NCBI RefSeq assembly: GCF_014673495.1
Contig: NZ_CP051006.1
Coordinates: 2,294,001-2,358,000 of the forward strand
Source of the DNA: Streptomyces griseofuscus
GTDB lineage: Bacteria > Actinomycetota > Actinomycetes > Streptomycetales > Streptomycetaceae
Length of the DNA: 64,000 nucleotides
Direction of reading: 5' to 3'
The position numbers and the translations under genes were made by a program. The notes under the pieces are model-generated. The model was not told where the DNA came from. It did not search any database and worked only from the letters and a program-made list of their open reading frames with translations. This document shows positions 24,813 through 33,086 of this stretch, one piece after another. The stretch's first letter is position 1. Every line of letters begins with the position of its first letter.

Positions 24813-25568
24813 TCAGTACATGACCATCCCGCCGTTGACCGCGGCCGTGGTCCCGGTCATGAAGGAGTTCTCCTCGGCGGCGTAGAAGGCGACCGCCTGG
24901 GCGACATCGGCCGGGCGGGCCAGGCGGCCCAAGGGGGTGGCGGCCACCTGCCGCTGCCTCGTCGCGTCGTCGAGCACGGCATCGGCGGTACGGGACTCCA
25001 CCGGGCCGGGCGAGACGACGTTGACCGTGATGCCCTGCGGGCCGAGCTCCTGGGCGAGATACCGGGCGAACTGTTCGAGGGCGGCCTTGGAGACGCCCAG
25101 CGCGATCATGCCCGCCCGAGGCCGGCGGCTGAGTCCGGTGCCGATGTAGACGAGGCGTCCCCACCCTCGTTCGGTCATCGTGGGCAGTACGGCTTTGGTG
25201 ACCGCGAACGCCGCGTGCATCTCGGCGTCGATCTTGCCGCCCAGTTCTTCCCACGACATGTCCTGGAACGGCTTGACCGCATACGGGATGAGCGCGTTGT
25301 GCACGAGGACGTCGATGCCGCCCCAAGCCGCCTGGACCTGTCTGGCCATGCGTTCGACGGCCGCCTCCTCGCGCACGTCGGCCTGCACGGCCATGGCCCG
25401 GCCGCCTGCGGCTTCGATGGCGGCCACGACCTCCTCGGCCGCTTTGGTGTTGCGGAGGTAGTTGACCACCACGCGCATGCCCCGTGCGGCCAGAAGCCGC
25501 GCCGTGGCCGCGCCGATTCCGCTGCTGGCCCCCGTCACCAATGCCACCCTGCCGGCTGCCCCGGTCAT
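24813..25568 (-). CDS. short-chain dehydrogenase/reductase lacking the catalytic tyrosine
   Basis: 251 residues from the ATG at 25568, preceded by AGGAGG 7 bp upstream. TGASSGIGAATARLL is the NAD(P) loop, NALIPYAVKPFQDM stands where NAG is usual, and the active-site helix reads ALGVSKAALEQFARYL. The family YxxxK motif is therefore LxxxK, without the proton-donor Tyr, and the usual Ser strand is VYIGTGLS. It may be non-catalytic or use another residue. It overlaps the TetR stop (ATGA), so it is the regulator's likely target operon. Confidence 0.8.
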   Translation of the reverse strand: MTGAAGRVALVTGASSGIGAATARLLAARGMRVVVNYLRNTKAAEEVVAAIEAAGGRAMAVQADVREEAAVERMARQVQAAWGGIDVLVHNALIPYAVKPFQDMSWEELGGKIDAEMHAAFAVTKAVLPTMTERGWGRLVYIGTGLSRRPRAGMIALGVSKAALEQFARYLAQELGPQGITVNVVSPGPVESRTADAVLDDATRQRQVAATPLGRLARPADVAQAVAFYAAEENSFMTGTTAAVNGGMVMY

Positions 25569-26257
25569 GGGCCCACCTCCTGCGCGTCGTCGCGGGCCGT
25601 CGGGATGACTGGCCTGGGCCGTCCGTCGCCGGTGTCCTGGGCTGTCGGGCGGATCGCCCCGTACAGCACGGTGTCGACGGTCGCCCGCAGCAGATCGGCC
25701 GCGGTCCACGCCAGATCACGCGGCAGCTCCGACACGAGCAGCCGCTCCAACGCGCCGCGGGTGATCTCGCTCAGCAGCTCGGGCGGCGCCGGCAGCAGGC
25801 CCTGCCGGTGCCCCTCCCGGAACAGCTCGTCGAGCCGCCGGTAGACCACCGCGTCCACACGCTGTTCCACGTACTGGCGCAGCATCGTGTCGCCCCGCCC
25901 TGCCGCGAGCTGAGGCGCGCCGATCCGGTCGAGCTCACTGCCCGCCGCGATCAGGAACCGCTGCACCCGCGCGGCGAACGGCTGCCCTGCCGCGTCCTCG
26001 GTCGCCGTCACCAGCATGCGCTCCACCGTCGCGAACTGGCGGTCCAGCACCGCGGCCAGCAGGCTGCGCTTGTCAGGGAAATGACGGTAGATCGTCTTCT
26101 TGCTCATCCCGAGCTCACGAGCGAGATCGTCCATGCTCACCCGCGCGAAACCCGACCCGAAGAACAGCCAGCCGGCCGCCTCCACGCTCACGTCCGCACG
26201 CCGCTCGCCACTGGGGTGGGAAACTGGAGAAACGGAATTAGTTTCTATGGTTTTCAT
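25565..26257 (-). CDS. TetR/AcrR-family regulator
   Basis: About 230 residues. The N-terminal HTH is FARVSMDDLARELGMSKKTIYRHFPDKRSLLAAVL, the classic TetR DNA-binding helices; the rest is an all-helical ligand domain (RGALERLLVSELPRDLAW). I used the ATG at 26257; one 27 bp earlier is possible. It is the first gene of the minus-strand operon with the SDR and NMT1-like genes and so probably autoregulates. GAAACGGAATTAGTTTC near the start has TetR-like symmetry but falls within the proposed coding sequence. Confidence 0.82.
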   Translation of the reverse strand: MKTIETNSVSPVSHPSGERRADVSVEAAGWLFFGSGFARVSMDDLARELGMSKKTIYRHFPDKRSLLAAVLDRQFATVERMLVTATEDAAGQPFAARVQRFLIAAGSELDRIGAPQLAAGRGDTMLRQYVEQRVDAVVYRRLDELFREGHRQGLLPAPPELLSEITRGALERLLVSELPRDLAWTAADLLRATVDTVLYGAIRPTAQDTGDGRPRPVIPTARDDAQEVGP

Positions 26258-26730
26258 CGTTGCTATCGGCCCCTGCGCTGTCAAGGCATGCCGTGCGGCC
26301 GCGGTGCCTGCCGGGCAAGTCGGCCGGGGGCGCAGCTACCGGCGGTGGCCAGGCGCCGACAGCGGTGGCGCGGTGTTCGTCCTCACGATGCCGGTGCGCC
26401 GGGGGGCGCGTCTTCACCAGGGCGGTCGGTCAGCCCGTCCTCCCACCGTGAGCCCTCCGCGGTATGAGGCATCCGCGGTGTGGCCGACTGCGCCCGCCCC
26501 GACTCGACTGCTCGCGAGCGGGCGGAGTGGACCGCGGCGAGTTCCCGATGGGTGAAATGTCGCTTTGTCAACATTACCGCTCCTGTCGGGGAGCGCATCG
26601 GGTGGAGGTGGACTTCGCCGGGTCCGCGCCGCGCAGGCGGAGGTGAACCGCGCCGCTGCCGCGGACGGCGTGGCTGGTCGCCACCGATCACCAGGGACCT
26701 ACGATCCCGCACGGCATCCACCGAGAGCCA

Positions 26731-26797
26731 GCCACTGCGAGCTCCAGGCTGTCGCACCCTCGTCGGGCAACAGGGCCTACCTGGAGCTCGCAGTGGC
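26731..26797. repeat. 18-bp perfect inverted repeat
   Basis: GCCACTGCGAGCTCCAGG (26731-26748) is repeated in inverse at 26780-26797 with a 31-nt spacer in which CTGT and ACAG can also pair. No T-run follows. It lies 41 bp left of the cluster C repeats, so it could be a terminator, an element end or a protein-binding site. Confidence 0.5.
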
Positions 26798-26837
26798 GTA
26801 CAAGAAGGAAGGGGCGCCCGTAAGCGGTCGGAGTCCT

Positions 26838-26917
26838 CTGGGACTTCCCTGGGACTTCCGACCCCCATCAACCGGCACGAACATGAAACAACTGAAAGAC
26901 CATTCACGCAGGTCAGA
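26838..26917 (+). repeat. att-like cluster C
   Basis: CTGGGACTTC at 26838 and 26849 (11-bp spacing), then ACGCAGGTCAGA at 26906-26917, the same 12-mer as in the hairpin loop at 18510-18521. It has the same composition as clusters A and B but no integrase beside it. It may be the right remnant of the element that starts at 18.55 kb. Confidence 0.45.
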
Positions 26918-27105
26918 AGCCGTCAGTCACTCATCCCGAGCTCACGTGAACGCGGGTCCGGGAGGGGGCCGGGGGCGGCTCGGCGTGATGAGGGGCAGGC
27001 CCCGCGACTCCGTGCGCGACCGCGCCGCCGGTCGTGAACGGGGCGCTCTGGCCGGTGTCGGCGGTGGTGACAGGAAATGGAGGCCCTTTACGGGCAGTTG
27101 GCGAT

Positions 27106-28329
27106 TCAACGAAGAGTCGTCACATCTTCGTGATCCGGGGTGGTCGGGAGCGGGTCTCGCTCCGGGGAACGGCGGATGTTCCAGGGGATCCAGATCGCGG
27201 TGGCGGTGACCGCGAGGGCCGAGGCGGCGACCGTTGCCATGCCCAGGGTGAGGCCGCCCGCCGTCGCCACGAAGCCGATCAGGGCGGGGCCGGCCAGCAG
27301 GCCCGTGGTGCCCATGGCGGCGACCAACGACAGCGCGTCGGAGCCCCGTTCGGCTGCGGCGACGTACACGCACGGGGTGATGGCGGCCGCGCCGAGGCCG
27401 ACGCAGGCGAAGCCGAGGAGCGTCGCGGGCACGCCGCCGGTCAGCAGCGCGAGTCCCAGTCCGACGGCGGCCAGCGCGCTGCCCGCGCGTACCACCGGGC
27501 CGTCGCCCCAGCGGTCGCGCCAGCGGTCGGCGCAGGCGCGGGCCAGGAGCATCGTCGCGGAGACCACGGCGATGCCCAGCGGGGCGACCGTCGAGGACGC
27601 CTTGACGGTGTCCTTGAGGTAGAGGGTCGACCAGTCGTTCATCGCGCCCTCGGTGATGGTGCCGAAGGTCATGGCCGCGCCCATGAGGAGGGTCAGGCCG
27701 GAGGGGAGGGACCAGCGTCGTGTGCGTTGACCGTCCGTCTTCGTCGACGCCGTCTCCGTCGGCGCCGGGGCGTCGGGGAGCAGGCCGCGGCGGGCGCACA
27801 CCGGCAGGAGCAGCAACACCGCGCCCGCGACGGCGAAATGGGCCGGGACGGACTGCGTCAGGCTGGTCACGCCGGAGGTCAGGAGGGCCGCCGTGAGCAG
27901 GCCCGCGCTGAAGGTGGCGTGGAGTTGGGACATGGCCGTGCGGTCGTACGAGGACTCCAGAGCGGCGCCCTGCGCGTTCATCGCGACGTTGAGGCAGCCG
28001 ACGGCGACTCCGTCGGCGCAGACCGCGAGGAGGGCCAGGGGGTAGTTCGGTACGACCGACAGCGCGGCCAGTACGACGATCAGGGCCAGCGCCGAGGCGA
28101 GCGACAGGGTGCGGGAGCCCAGGCGCCGCATCAGCACCGCGACCAGCGGGAACGCGGCCGCCGCGCCCGCGCCGCAGGCCATCAGGAGGAGACCCACTTC
28201 CCCGGCTCCCAGGTCGAGGCGGGTCTTCAGCGCGGGGAGGCGGGAGACCCAGGTGCCGTACTGGAAGCCGAGGAAGCAGAACAGGGCCGCGATCGACCAC
28301 TTCGCGCGGGAAAAGGAGGGGGTGGGCAT
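27106..28329 (-). CDS. MFS transporter
   Basis: 407 residues with about 12 hydrophobic segments and the MFS loop 2-3 remnant LVAVLMRRLGSRTLSLASA. It resembles the YbjJ/fucose-permease-like subgroup (GVAVGCLNVAMNAQG). It shares one base with the GNAT gene upstream and is the last gene of the compact 32.4-to-27.1 kb operon, so it is the likely exporter of that operon's product. Confidence 0.83.
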   Translation of the reverse strand: MPTPSFSRAKWSIAALFCFLGFQYGTWVSRLPALKTRLDLGAGEVGLLLMACGAGAAAAFPLVAVLMRRLGSRTLSLASALALIVVLAALSVVPNYPLALLAVCADGVAVGCLNVAMNAQGAALESSYDRTAMSQLHATFSAGLLTAALLTSGVTSLTQSVPAHFAVAGAVLLLLPVCARRGLLPDAPAPTETASTKTDGQRTRRWSLPSGLTLLMGAAMTFGTITEGAMNDWSTLYLKDTVKASSTVAPLGIAVVSATMLLARACADRWRDRWGDGPVVRAGSALAAVGLGLALLTGGVPATLLGFACVGLGAAAITPCVYVAAAERGSDALSLVAAMGTTGLLAGPALIGFVATAGGLTLGMATVAASALAVTATAIWIPWNIRRSPERDPLPTTPDHEDVTTLR

Positions 28330-28847
28330 CAGGACGTCCTCAGCGCTTCGCGGGGCAGACGGGCCGACATGTAGAGGGCGTCGGTGCCGTAGGCCGACGG
28401 GACGGGGGTCTCCGGGTGGGGCGCGTAGCCGTTCGCCCGCCAGAAGGTCTCCTTGCCGGCCACGGCGATCAGCGAGACCGTCTCGAAGCCGCGCTCCCGT
28501 GCCGTCGCGGTGACATGGCGCACCAGGCGGCTGCCCAGTCCCCTGCGCCGCAGCGGGGCGCTGACGACCAGGTCGTGCAGATGGAGGTTGGTCGTGTCGT
28601 GGCGGGTGTGCTCGGGGCGGGTCGGGTCCGGGCAGTGTGGGCGGGGGTAGGGCAACGTGAGGGTGTAGCCCGCCAGTTGGCCGTCCACGGTGAGGGCGAA
28701 GCAGGTGGCGGGTGAGGCGGCGGCGCGGGAGCGCAGCAGGTGCTCGCCCTCGGCGAGGGAGAGGTGTGCGTACGCCTCGTGTTCGAGGGCGGCGAGCGCG
28801 GGCCAGTCGGGGGCCGCTATCTCCCGGATGCGTATGTGGTCGTTCAT
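28329..28847 (-). CDS. GNAT-family N-acetyltransferase
   Basis: 172 residues from the ATG at 28847. LHDLVVSAPLRRRGLGSRLVRHVTATARERG is the acetyl-CoA-binding motif A, with R-R-G-L-G in place of Q/RxxGxG/A, and FWRANGYAP is motif B. It transfers an acyl group to an amine. The preceding decarboxylase ends 1 bp before this start, and decarboxylation would create an amine, so this enzyme may acetylate that product (inference). Confidence 0.83.
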   Translation of the reverse strand: MNDHIRIREIAAPDWPALAALEHEAYAHLSLAEGEHLLRSRAAASPATCFALTVDGQLAGYTLTLPYPRPHCPDPTRPEHTRHDTTNLHLHDLVVSAPLRRRGLGSRLVRHVTATARERGFETVSLIAVAGKETFWRANGYAPHPETPVPSAYGTDALYMSARLPREALRTS

Positions 28848-28848
28848 T

Positions 28849-30105
28849 TCAAGGCCGTTCGTGGTCTGGGGAGTTGTGCGCGCGTACGCAGACGCAGGGC
28901 AGCGGGCCGAAGCCGTTGAAGCCGCCGGTGGTGTAACTCGTGGCGTAGGCACCGGCGGAAAGGATCCACACCGGGTCGCCGGAGGCGAGGGTCCGGGGGA
29001 TGCGGACCGGGTGCAGGCCGGCGCCGTAGGCGTCGTCGCTGTCGCACGTCGGGCCCGCGATGATCGCCGGCACCGTCTCCCCCGGGTCCGGCTGTCCGGG
29101 GAAGACCATGTGGTGGGTCAACTGGTCCATCTCGTACAGGCCGTTGAACTTGCCGCAGCTGAGGTAGAGCCAGTGCGCGTCCGTGCCGTCCGGCCCGCGG
29201 CGGTGGGTGAGGCGGGCGACATGGGCGCGGACGGCGCCGTGGTCGGCGACCAGGTGGCGGCCCGGTTCCATGACGAAGGTGACGGGGGCGAGGGCGCGCA
29301 GCCGGTCCATGCCCTCGCGGAGCACGGCGAAGATCTTGTCCAGGGGCGGGTCGAGGGGGTTGCCGTGGCGGTCCCGGTAGCCGAGCGCGGGCAGTCCGCC
29401 GCCGAGGTTGATGTGATCCGGTACGATCCCCCGCCCGGCCAGCGCCGTCAAGGTCTCGGCGAGCAGGTCGAGGGCGGCCTGCCAGCCCTCGGCGGTCATC
29501 TGCTGGGAGCCGACGTGCACGGACAGACCGGCGGGGGTGAGGCCGGCCGAACGGGCCGTGTCCAGGATGCGTACGGCGTCCTCGGGGGCGCAGCCGAACT
29601 TGCGGTTCAGGCCCCACAGGGCGCCCTCGCCGCTGGTGGCGAGGCGGCAGAACACGCGGGCGCCGGGGGCGTGCCGGGCGATGGCGGTGACGTCCTCGAC
29701 GCTGTCGGTGGCGAAGGTGCGGATGCCCTGGCGGTGGGCCTCGGCGATGTCGTGGTCGGACTTGATGGTGTTGCCGTAGTGGACGCGGCCGGGGTCCACG
29801 CCGGTGCGGAGGGCTTGCTCTATTTCGGCGGGGCTCGCGGCGTCGAAGCCGGCGCCGCGGGCCGCCAGGCAGTGGAGGACGTCGTCGACCGGGCAGGCCT
29901 TGAGGGCGAAGCGGATGTCGGTGAACGGGAGTTCGGCGCGGAGGGAGTCGTACTGGTGCTCTATGCCGGTGAGGTTGTAGATGATGCGGTCGGTGGTGGC
30001 GGCGGCGAGTTCGCCGATGGGGACGCCGGGCAACGTTGTCAGGCGGGTGTGGTTTCGATGGGGCTGGGCGCGCGGTTCCCCGCGCTTCTTCGGTGCGGCG
30101 TTCAT
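28849..30105 (-). CDS. type III PLP-dependent amino-acid decarboxylase (ODC/DAP-like)
   Basis: 418 residues of the alanine-racemase-fold decarboxylases. RFALKACPVDDVL has the Schiff-base Lys, GLSVHVGSQ is a phosphate/ring contact, INLGGGLPALGY and EPGRHLVADHG bind PLP phosphate, and GPTCDSDDAYG contains the catalytic Cys of ornithine-decarboxylase-like enzymes contributed across the dimer. It decarboxylates a basic or diamino acid (ornithine, lysine, or a modified form). The Asp after CDS is conserved in ODC-type enzymes. It overlaps the DUF6271-like gene by 4 bp. Confidence 0.87.
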   Translation of the reverse strand: MNAAPKKRGEPRAQPHRNHTRLTTLPGVPIGELAAATTDRIIYNLTGIEHQYDSLRAELPFTDIRFALKACPVDDVLHCLAARGAGFDAASPAEIEQALRTGVDPGRVHYGNTIKSDHDIAEAHRQGIRTFATDSVEDVTAIARHAPGARVFCRLATSGEGALWGLNRKFGCAPEDAVRILDTARSAGLTPAGLSVHVGSQQMTAEGWQAALDLLAETLTALAGRGIVPDHINLGGGLPALGYRDRHGNPLDPPLDKIFAVLREGMDRLRALAPVTFVMEPGRHLVADHGAVRAHVARLTHRRGPDGTDAHWLYLSCGKFNGLYEMDQLTHHMVFPGQPDPGETVPAIIAGPTCDSDDAYGAGLHPVRIPRTLASGDPVWILSAGAYATSYTTGGFNGFGPLPCVCVRAHNSPDHERP

Positions 30106-31388
30106 GTGCGGGTCGCTTCGATCAGTGCGGGCCAGGCGTCGATCAGGTCCGCGTAGGCCGTGATGTCCGAGGCGGCCTCGGTCAGCAACTGGTCGCGTTC
30201 ATCGCTCAGTTGCTCGGCGAACTCCGCGTATCTGCCGCCCAGTTTGCGGTACGAGGTGTCCAGCCGGTCCAGGCGCCAGATGTTCTCGGCCGGGTCCAGG
30301 GTGGTGCTGTCGCGGAGGAACGCGGTGATCCGGTCGGGGCGGACCCGGTCGTGGCCGTCCAGGAGGGCGGCGCCGGTGGCGGTCATGCGGTCGTAGACAT
30401 GGTGGAAGTAGCGCATCGACAGCAGGAACTTCACGAAGCGGCGCTGGTAGGCGGGGAAGCCGGTGGGGGTGCGGCGTTCGGGGGTGTGGAAGTTCTCGAT
30501 GTGCCGGTTGTGGAGGATGCCGGGCAGCGTGGCGTCGTGGACCAGGTGGAGCAGGAAGTAGTCGCTGCCGATGGTGTCCGTGGCGGGCGGCAGCGGGACG
30601 CGTTCGTAGACGGCCCGGTCGAAGGCGATGTTGCACATGTCGACGCGCATCGGGTCGACCAAGGTGAGGGTCGAGCGGTCGCCGGTGAACGGAGCGGTGC
30701 CCGCGCCCGTGAAGGACTCGGCGACCAGGTCCCGTTTGCGCTCCTCCGGCCAGTCGGTGGGCGCCCAGAGGCTGACCACGTCGTGGTAGACGGCCGGGTC
30801 GAGGCGGCGCATCTCGGCTATGTCCACGGAGAGTTCACCGATGAAGGAGGCGCCGGCCAGGGAGACCGGGCGCCGGGCGTGGGCCGGGTCGAGGTCGGTG
30901 TGCAGTCCGGCGGCCGTCGCCTCGGCGGCGGGGCGGCCCAGCCAGGGCAGTTCGTGATGGATGGGGAACACCGGCTGTCCGGCGTGCAGTTGATAGGTGC
31001 TGTCGGAGTCCCTGCGATGCAGGGAGCGGCAGCCGAGCGCGGCGGCGAAGAGGAAGGCGCGGTTGGTGCAGGCGCCGTAGGAGACGGCGGGCGGGAGCAG
31101 CTGGTCGAGGAGGCCGGAGGACAGGTCTGCGGAGTCAATCAACTCGCGCAGGCGGGTGCGCTGTTGGTCCTCGTCCATGTGGTGGACGGTCACCTGGGGG
31201 ACGTCGGGGAGCGCGGCGATCACCCGGAGGTGGTCGGCGCGGGTGTCGGCGTCGGCGGAGTCCAGGATCAGAAGGTGGACGTCCACGTCGAAGTGGCGGA
31301 CCGCGTAGGCGGCCTCCTGGTGCAGGGCGGCGATCGTCGCGGGACAGGCGCGGTTGGTGGGCAGGCAGAGGCAGATGCGGTGCTTCAC
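30102..31388 (-). CDS. DUF6271-like protein, possible glycosyltransferase fold
   Basis: 428 residues. The start MKHRICLCLPTNRACPATI and the following VDVHLLILDSADADTR look like the first strands of a GT-A/Rossmann sugar-nucleotide domain. CRSLHRRDSDSTYQ could be a DxD-type metal site. I assign it to DUF6271 from memory; no activity is known to me. It overlaps both neighbours by 4 bp, so it is an integral step in this operon, perhaps glycosyl or aminoacyl transfer. Confidence 0.6.
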   Translation of the reverse strand: MKHRICLCLPTNRACPATIAALHQEAAYAVRHFDVDVHLLILDSADADTRADHLRVIAALPDVPQVTVHHMDEDQQRTRLRELIDSADLSSGLLDQLLPPAVSYGACTNRAFLFAAALGCRSLHRRDSDSTYQLHAGQPVFPIHHELPWLGRPAAEATAAGLHTDLDPAHARRPVSLAGASFIGELSVDIAEMRRLDPAVYHDVVSLWAPTDWPEERKRDLVAESFTGAGTAPFTGDRSTLTLVDPMRVDMCNIAFDRAVYERVPLPPATDTIGSDYFLLHLVHDATLPGILHNRHIENFHTPERRTPTGFPAYQRRFVKFLLSMRYFHHVYDRMTATGAALLDGHDRVRPDRITAFLRDSTTLDPAENIWRLDRLDTSYRKLGGRYAEFAEQLSDERDQLLTEAASDITAYADLIDAWPALIEATRT

Positions 31389-32416
31389 TTGGCGTCGCCT
31401 CCGCCGTTCCAGGAGTCGAGGCCCAGCAACTTGCGTCCCAGCGGATTGAGTTCGGCCGGGCCGTAGCGCTCCGCCTCGGGGCGGCGGGCGTCGCCGAGGA
31501 GGGTGCCGTTCCAGTCGGGGGTGGCCAGGGTGCGCCAGGAGTGCACACGGGAGTCGCGCAGGACGGTGTGCTCCTCCAGGGCGGGCATCATCGACAGGTA
31601 CTGGACGGCCCGCACCCCGCGCTCCGAGCGGTTCGGGGCGACGCCGTGCGCGAGCAGCCCGTTGAAGATGAGCAGGTCACCGGCCTGGAGGTCGGGGCGG
31701 ACCACGGGGAACTCGGTGCGGTCGGCGTTCGGACGGATCGGGTCGCGGCCGGGTGGCTGGGCGAGGCGCCATTCCTCGAAGCGGCGGAAGAGTTCGGGGG
31801 CGCACTGGAAGCCGCCGAGTTCGGGGCGGGTGTCGTTCAGCGCGATGATGCCCTGCACGCGCTGGGGCAGCACGGCGAGGGTGGTGTCCACGTCCCAGTG
31901 CAGATCGATGTCGAAGCCCTCGGTGGTGGGCTCGATCAGCGAGCGCGAACGGGTGCCGGCGTTGGGCGGGTTGAGGTTGAGGCGGTCGAGGGTGACCCAC
32001 AGCTCCTCGCAGTCCCAGACGTCCACGAAGGCGTCGTGGACCCGCTGGTTCTGCCTGCTGTCCCACAGGAGCTGGTGGTGGTACGACTCGACGAAACCGT
32101 AGATGAACAGGTGCTGGTCGAGTTCGGAGCGGAACTTTGGCTGCTCGTACCAGGTTTCCGGGCGGTCGGGGTCCAGGCCCTGGAACTCCCAAGCGAAGTC
32201 GAGGAGTTGCTTGGCCTCGCCGGGGGTGATGGCCTCGCGGACGACGACATAGCCGTACGTCTGCCAGAACGCGAAGTCCTCGGCCGAGAGCACCCTCAGC
32301 GGGCGGGACTTCTCGATGTCGCGCAAGGGGGTGGGGGCGAGATAGGTCTCGCCGTCGGCGCTGAAGTAGGGGCGGTCGGATGCCGCGCGGTGGAGGTAGG
32401 GGGCTGGTGTCTGCAT
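31385..32416 (-). CDS. phytanoyl-CoA dioxygenase-family Fe(II)/2OG enzyme
   Basis: 343 residues from the ATG at 32416 with GGAG 7 bp upstream. The iron site is HWDVD (His-x-Asp, in FDIDLHWDVDTTLAV), with a distal His in LLAHGVAPNRSERGVR, whose Arg binds 2-oxoglutarate. LIFNGLLAHG is the usual strand before that His. It hydroxylates or desaturates an unactivated carbon. It is the first gene of the operon and probably oxidises the amino acid before or after decarboxylation. Confidence 0.85.
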   Translation of the reverse strand: MQTPAPYLHRAASDRPYFSADGETYLAPTPLRDIEKSRPLRVLSAEDFAFWQTYGYVVVREAITPGEAKQLLDFAWEFQGLDPDRPETWYEQPKFRSELDQHLFIYGFVESYHHQLLWDSRQNQRVHDAFVDVWDCEELWVTLDRLNLNPPNAGTRSRSLIEPTTEGFDIDLHWDVDTTLAVLPQRVQGIIALNDTRPELGGFQCAPELFRRFEEWRLAQPPGRDPIRPNADRTEFPVVRPDLQAGDLLIFNGLLAHGVAPNRSERGVRAVQYLSMMPALEEHTVLRDSRVHSWRTLATPDWNGTLLGDARRPEAERYGPAELNPLGRKLLGLDSWNGGGDAK

Positions 32417-32669
32417 GCGAGCACTCCGGGGTGACGGATGTGGGTGGCGGTGAGACATGTGCCGGTGGCATGCGCCAGGGCGTGAAAGGCCCAGGGCGCG
32501 AAGGAGTGAGGAGGTCTTTGAGTGGGTGGGTGTTCGGTGCGCGGATGGGTGCGGGAGGAGGGTCGGCGCGTGGATGGGTGCGGGTGCGTCGTGGCTGGTC
32601 GCGCACCGCGGCGGAGCCGCGTATCGAGGGCGGCCCCGAGCCCCTCGGGCGCGGATGCTTGCCGGGGTG

Positions 32670-32706
32670 GGTGTGCTCGGCCCTGCCGGGTTGGGCCGAG
32701 CACACC
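32670..32706. repeat. 14-bp perfect hairpin
   Basis: GGTGTGCTCGGCCC (32670-32683) pairs with GGGCCGAGCACACC (32693-32706) around a 9-nt loop. It is about 255 bp upstream of the dioxygenase start, so it could be a terminator of upstream transcription or a regulatory site. Confidence 0.55.
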
Positions 32707-32881
32707 CCGCTTTCGGACGGGGCCGGTCCGGACGAAGAGGATCCAGACCTGGGCCGGATGGGCCGGGCCCGATCCGTCCGGGGCTGGCTGGGCCCAGCTG
32801 ATCGGTTCAGAAGGGGGCTCGACGAGGGCCGCCCCGTCCGTCCCGGGCGGGGGACCGTGCACGCCGTTCAAACCGGACCCC

Positions 32882-32941
32882 GTACACGCCGACCGGGCCG
32901 GGCGAGCCCCGCATCCGGGGCCCGGCCGGGTCGGCGTGTAC
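32882..32941. repeat. 21-bp near-perfect hairpin
   Basis: Arms at 32882-32902 and 32921-32941 begin and end with GTACACGCCGACC / GGTCGGCGTGTAC and pair over 21 positions with one mismatch, enclosing an 18-nt loop that itself contains CCCCG/CGGGG. It is the strongest foldback in the region. Confidence 0.55.
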
Positions 32942-33086
32942 AGGGCCCGGCTCGGTCGGCGTCCGCACGGCCCGTCCCAACCGGCACAGGCCCACCGCGC
33001 ACCGACCCCGCCCCGCCCGCCGTAGGCCCCCCGGACCTACTCCAGCCGGAACACCGCGCCCCCGGCCCCTCGTACCCCCCCCCCGC

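Larger units (their letters stand above)
26258..27105. other. 848-bp region without a supported gene
   Basis: Several open frames cross this stretch but none has a start, family or codon pattern I trust. It holds an 18-bp hairpin (26731-26797) and att-like repeats (26838-26917). It is probably degraded element DNA plus the MFS gene terminator region at the right. Confidence 0.45.
32417..33086. other. 670-bp highly structured intergenic region
   Basis: The space between the dioxygenase promoter and the dasD stop has no convincing gene. It is very GC-rich and carries at least two long hairpins (32670-32706 and 32882-32941) plus GCACCGCGGCGGAGCCGCG. It must contain the promoter of the dioxygenase operon. 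Confidence 0.5.

Noticed and set aside
26220..26284. TetR operator GAAAC-N7-GTTTC upstream of the TetR gene
   Set aside because: It falls inside the proposed coding sequence and the arms are only 5 bp; the start would have to move far downstream.
26285..26940. Several long open frames on both strands
   Set aside because: High-GC DNA gives long chance frames; none has a ribosome site, family motif or consistent codon bias, and they overlap hairpins and repeats.
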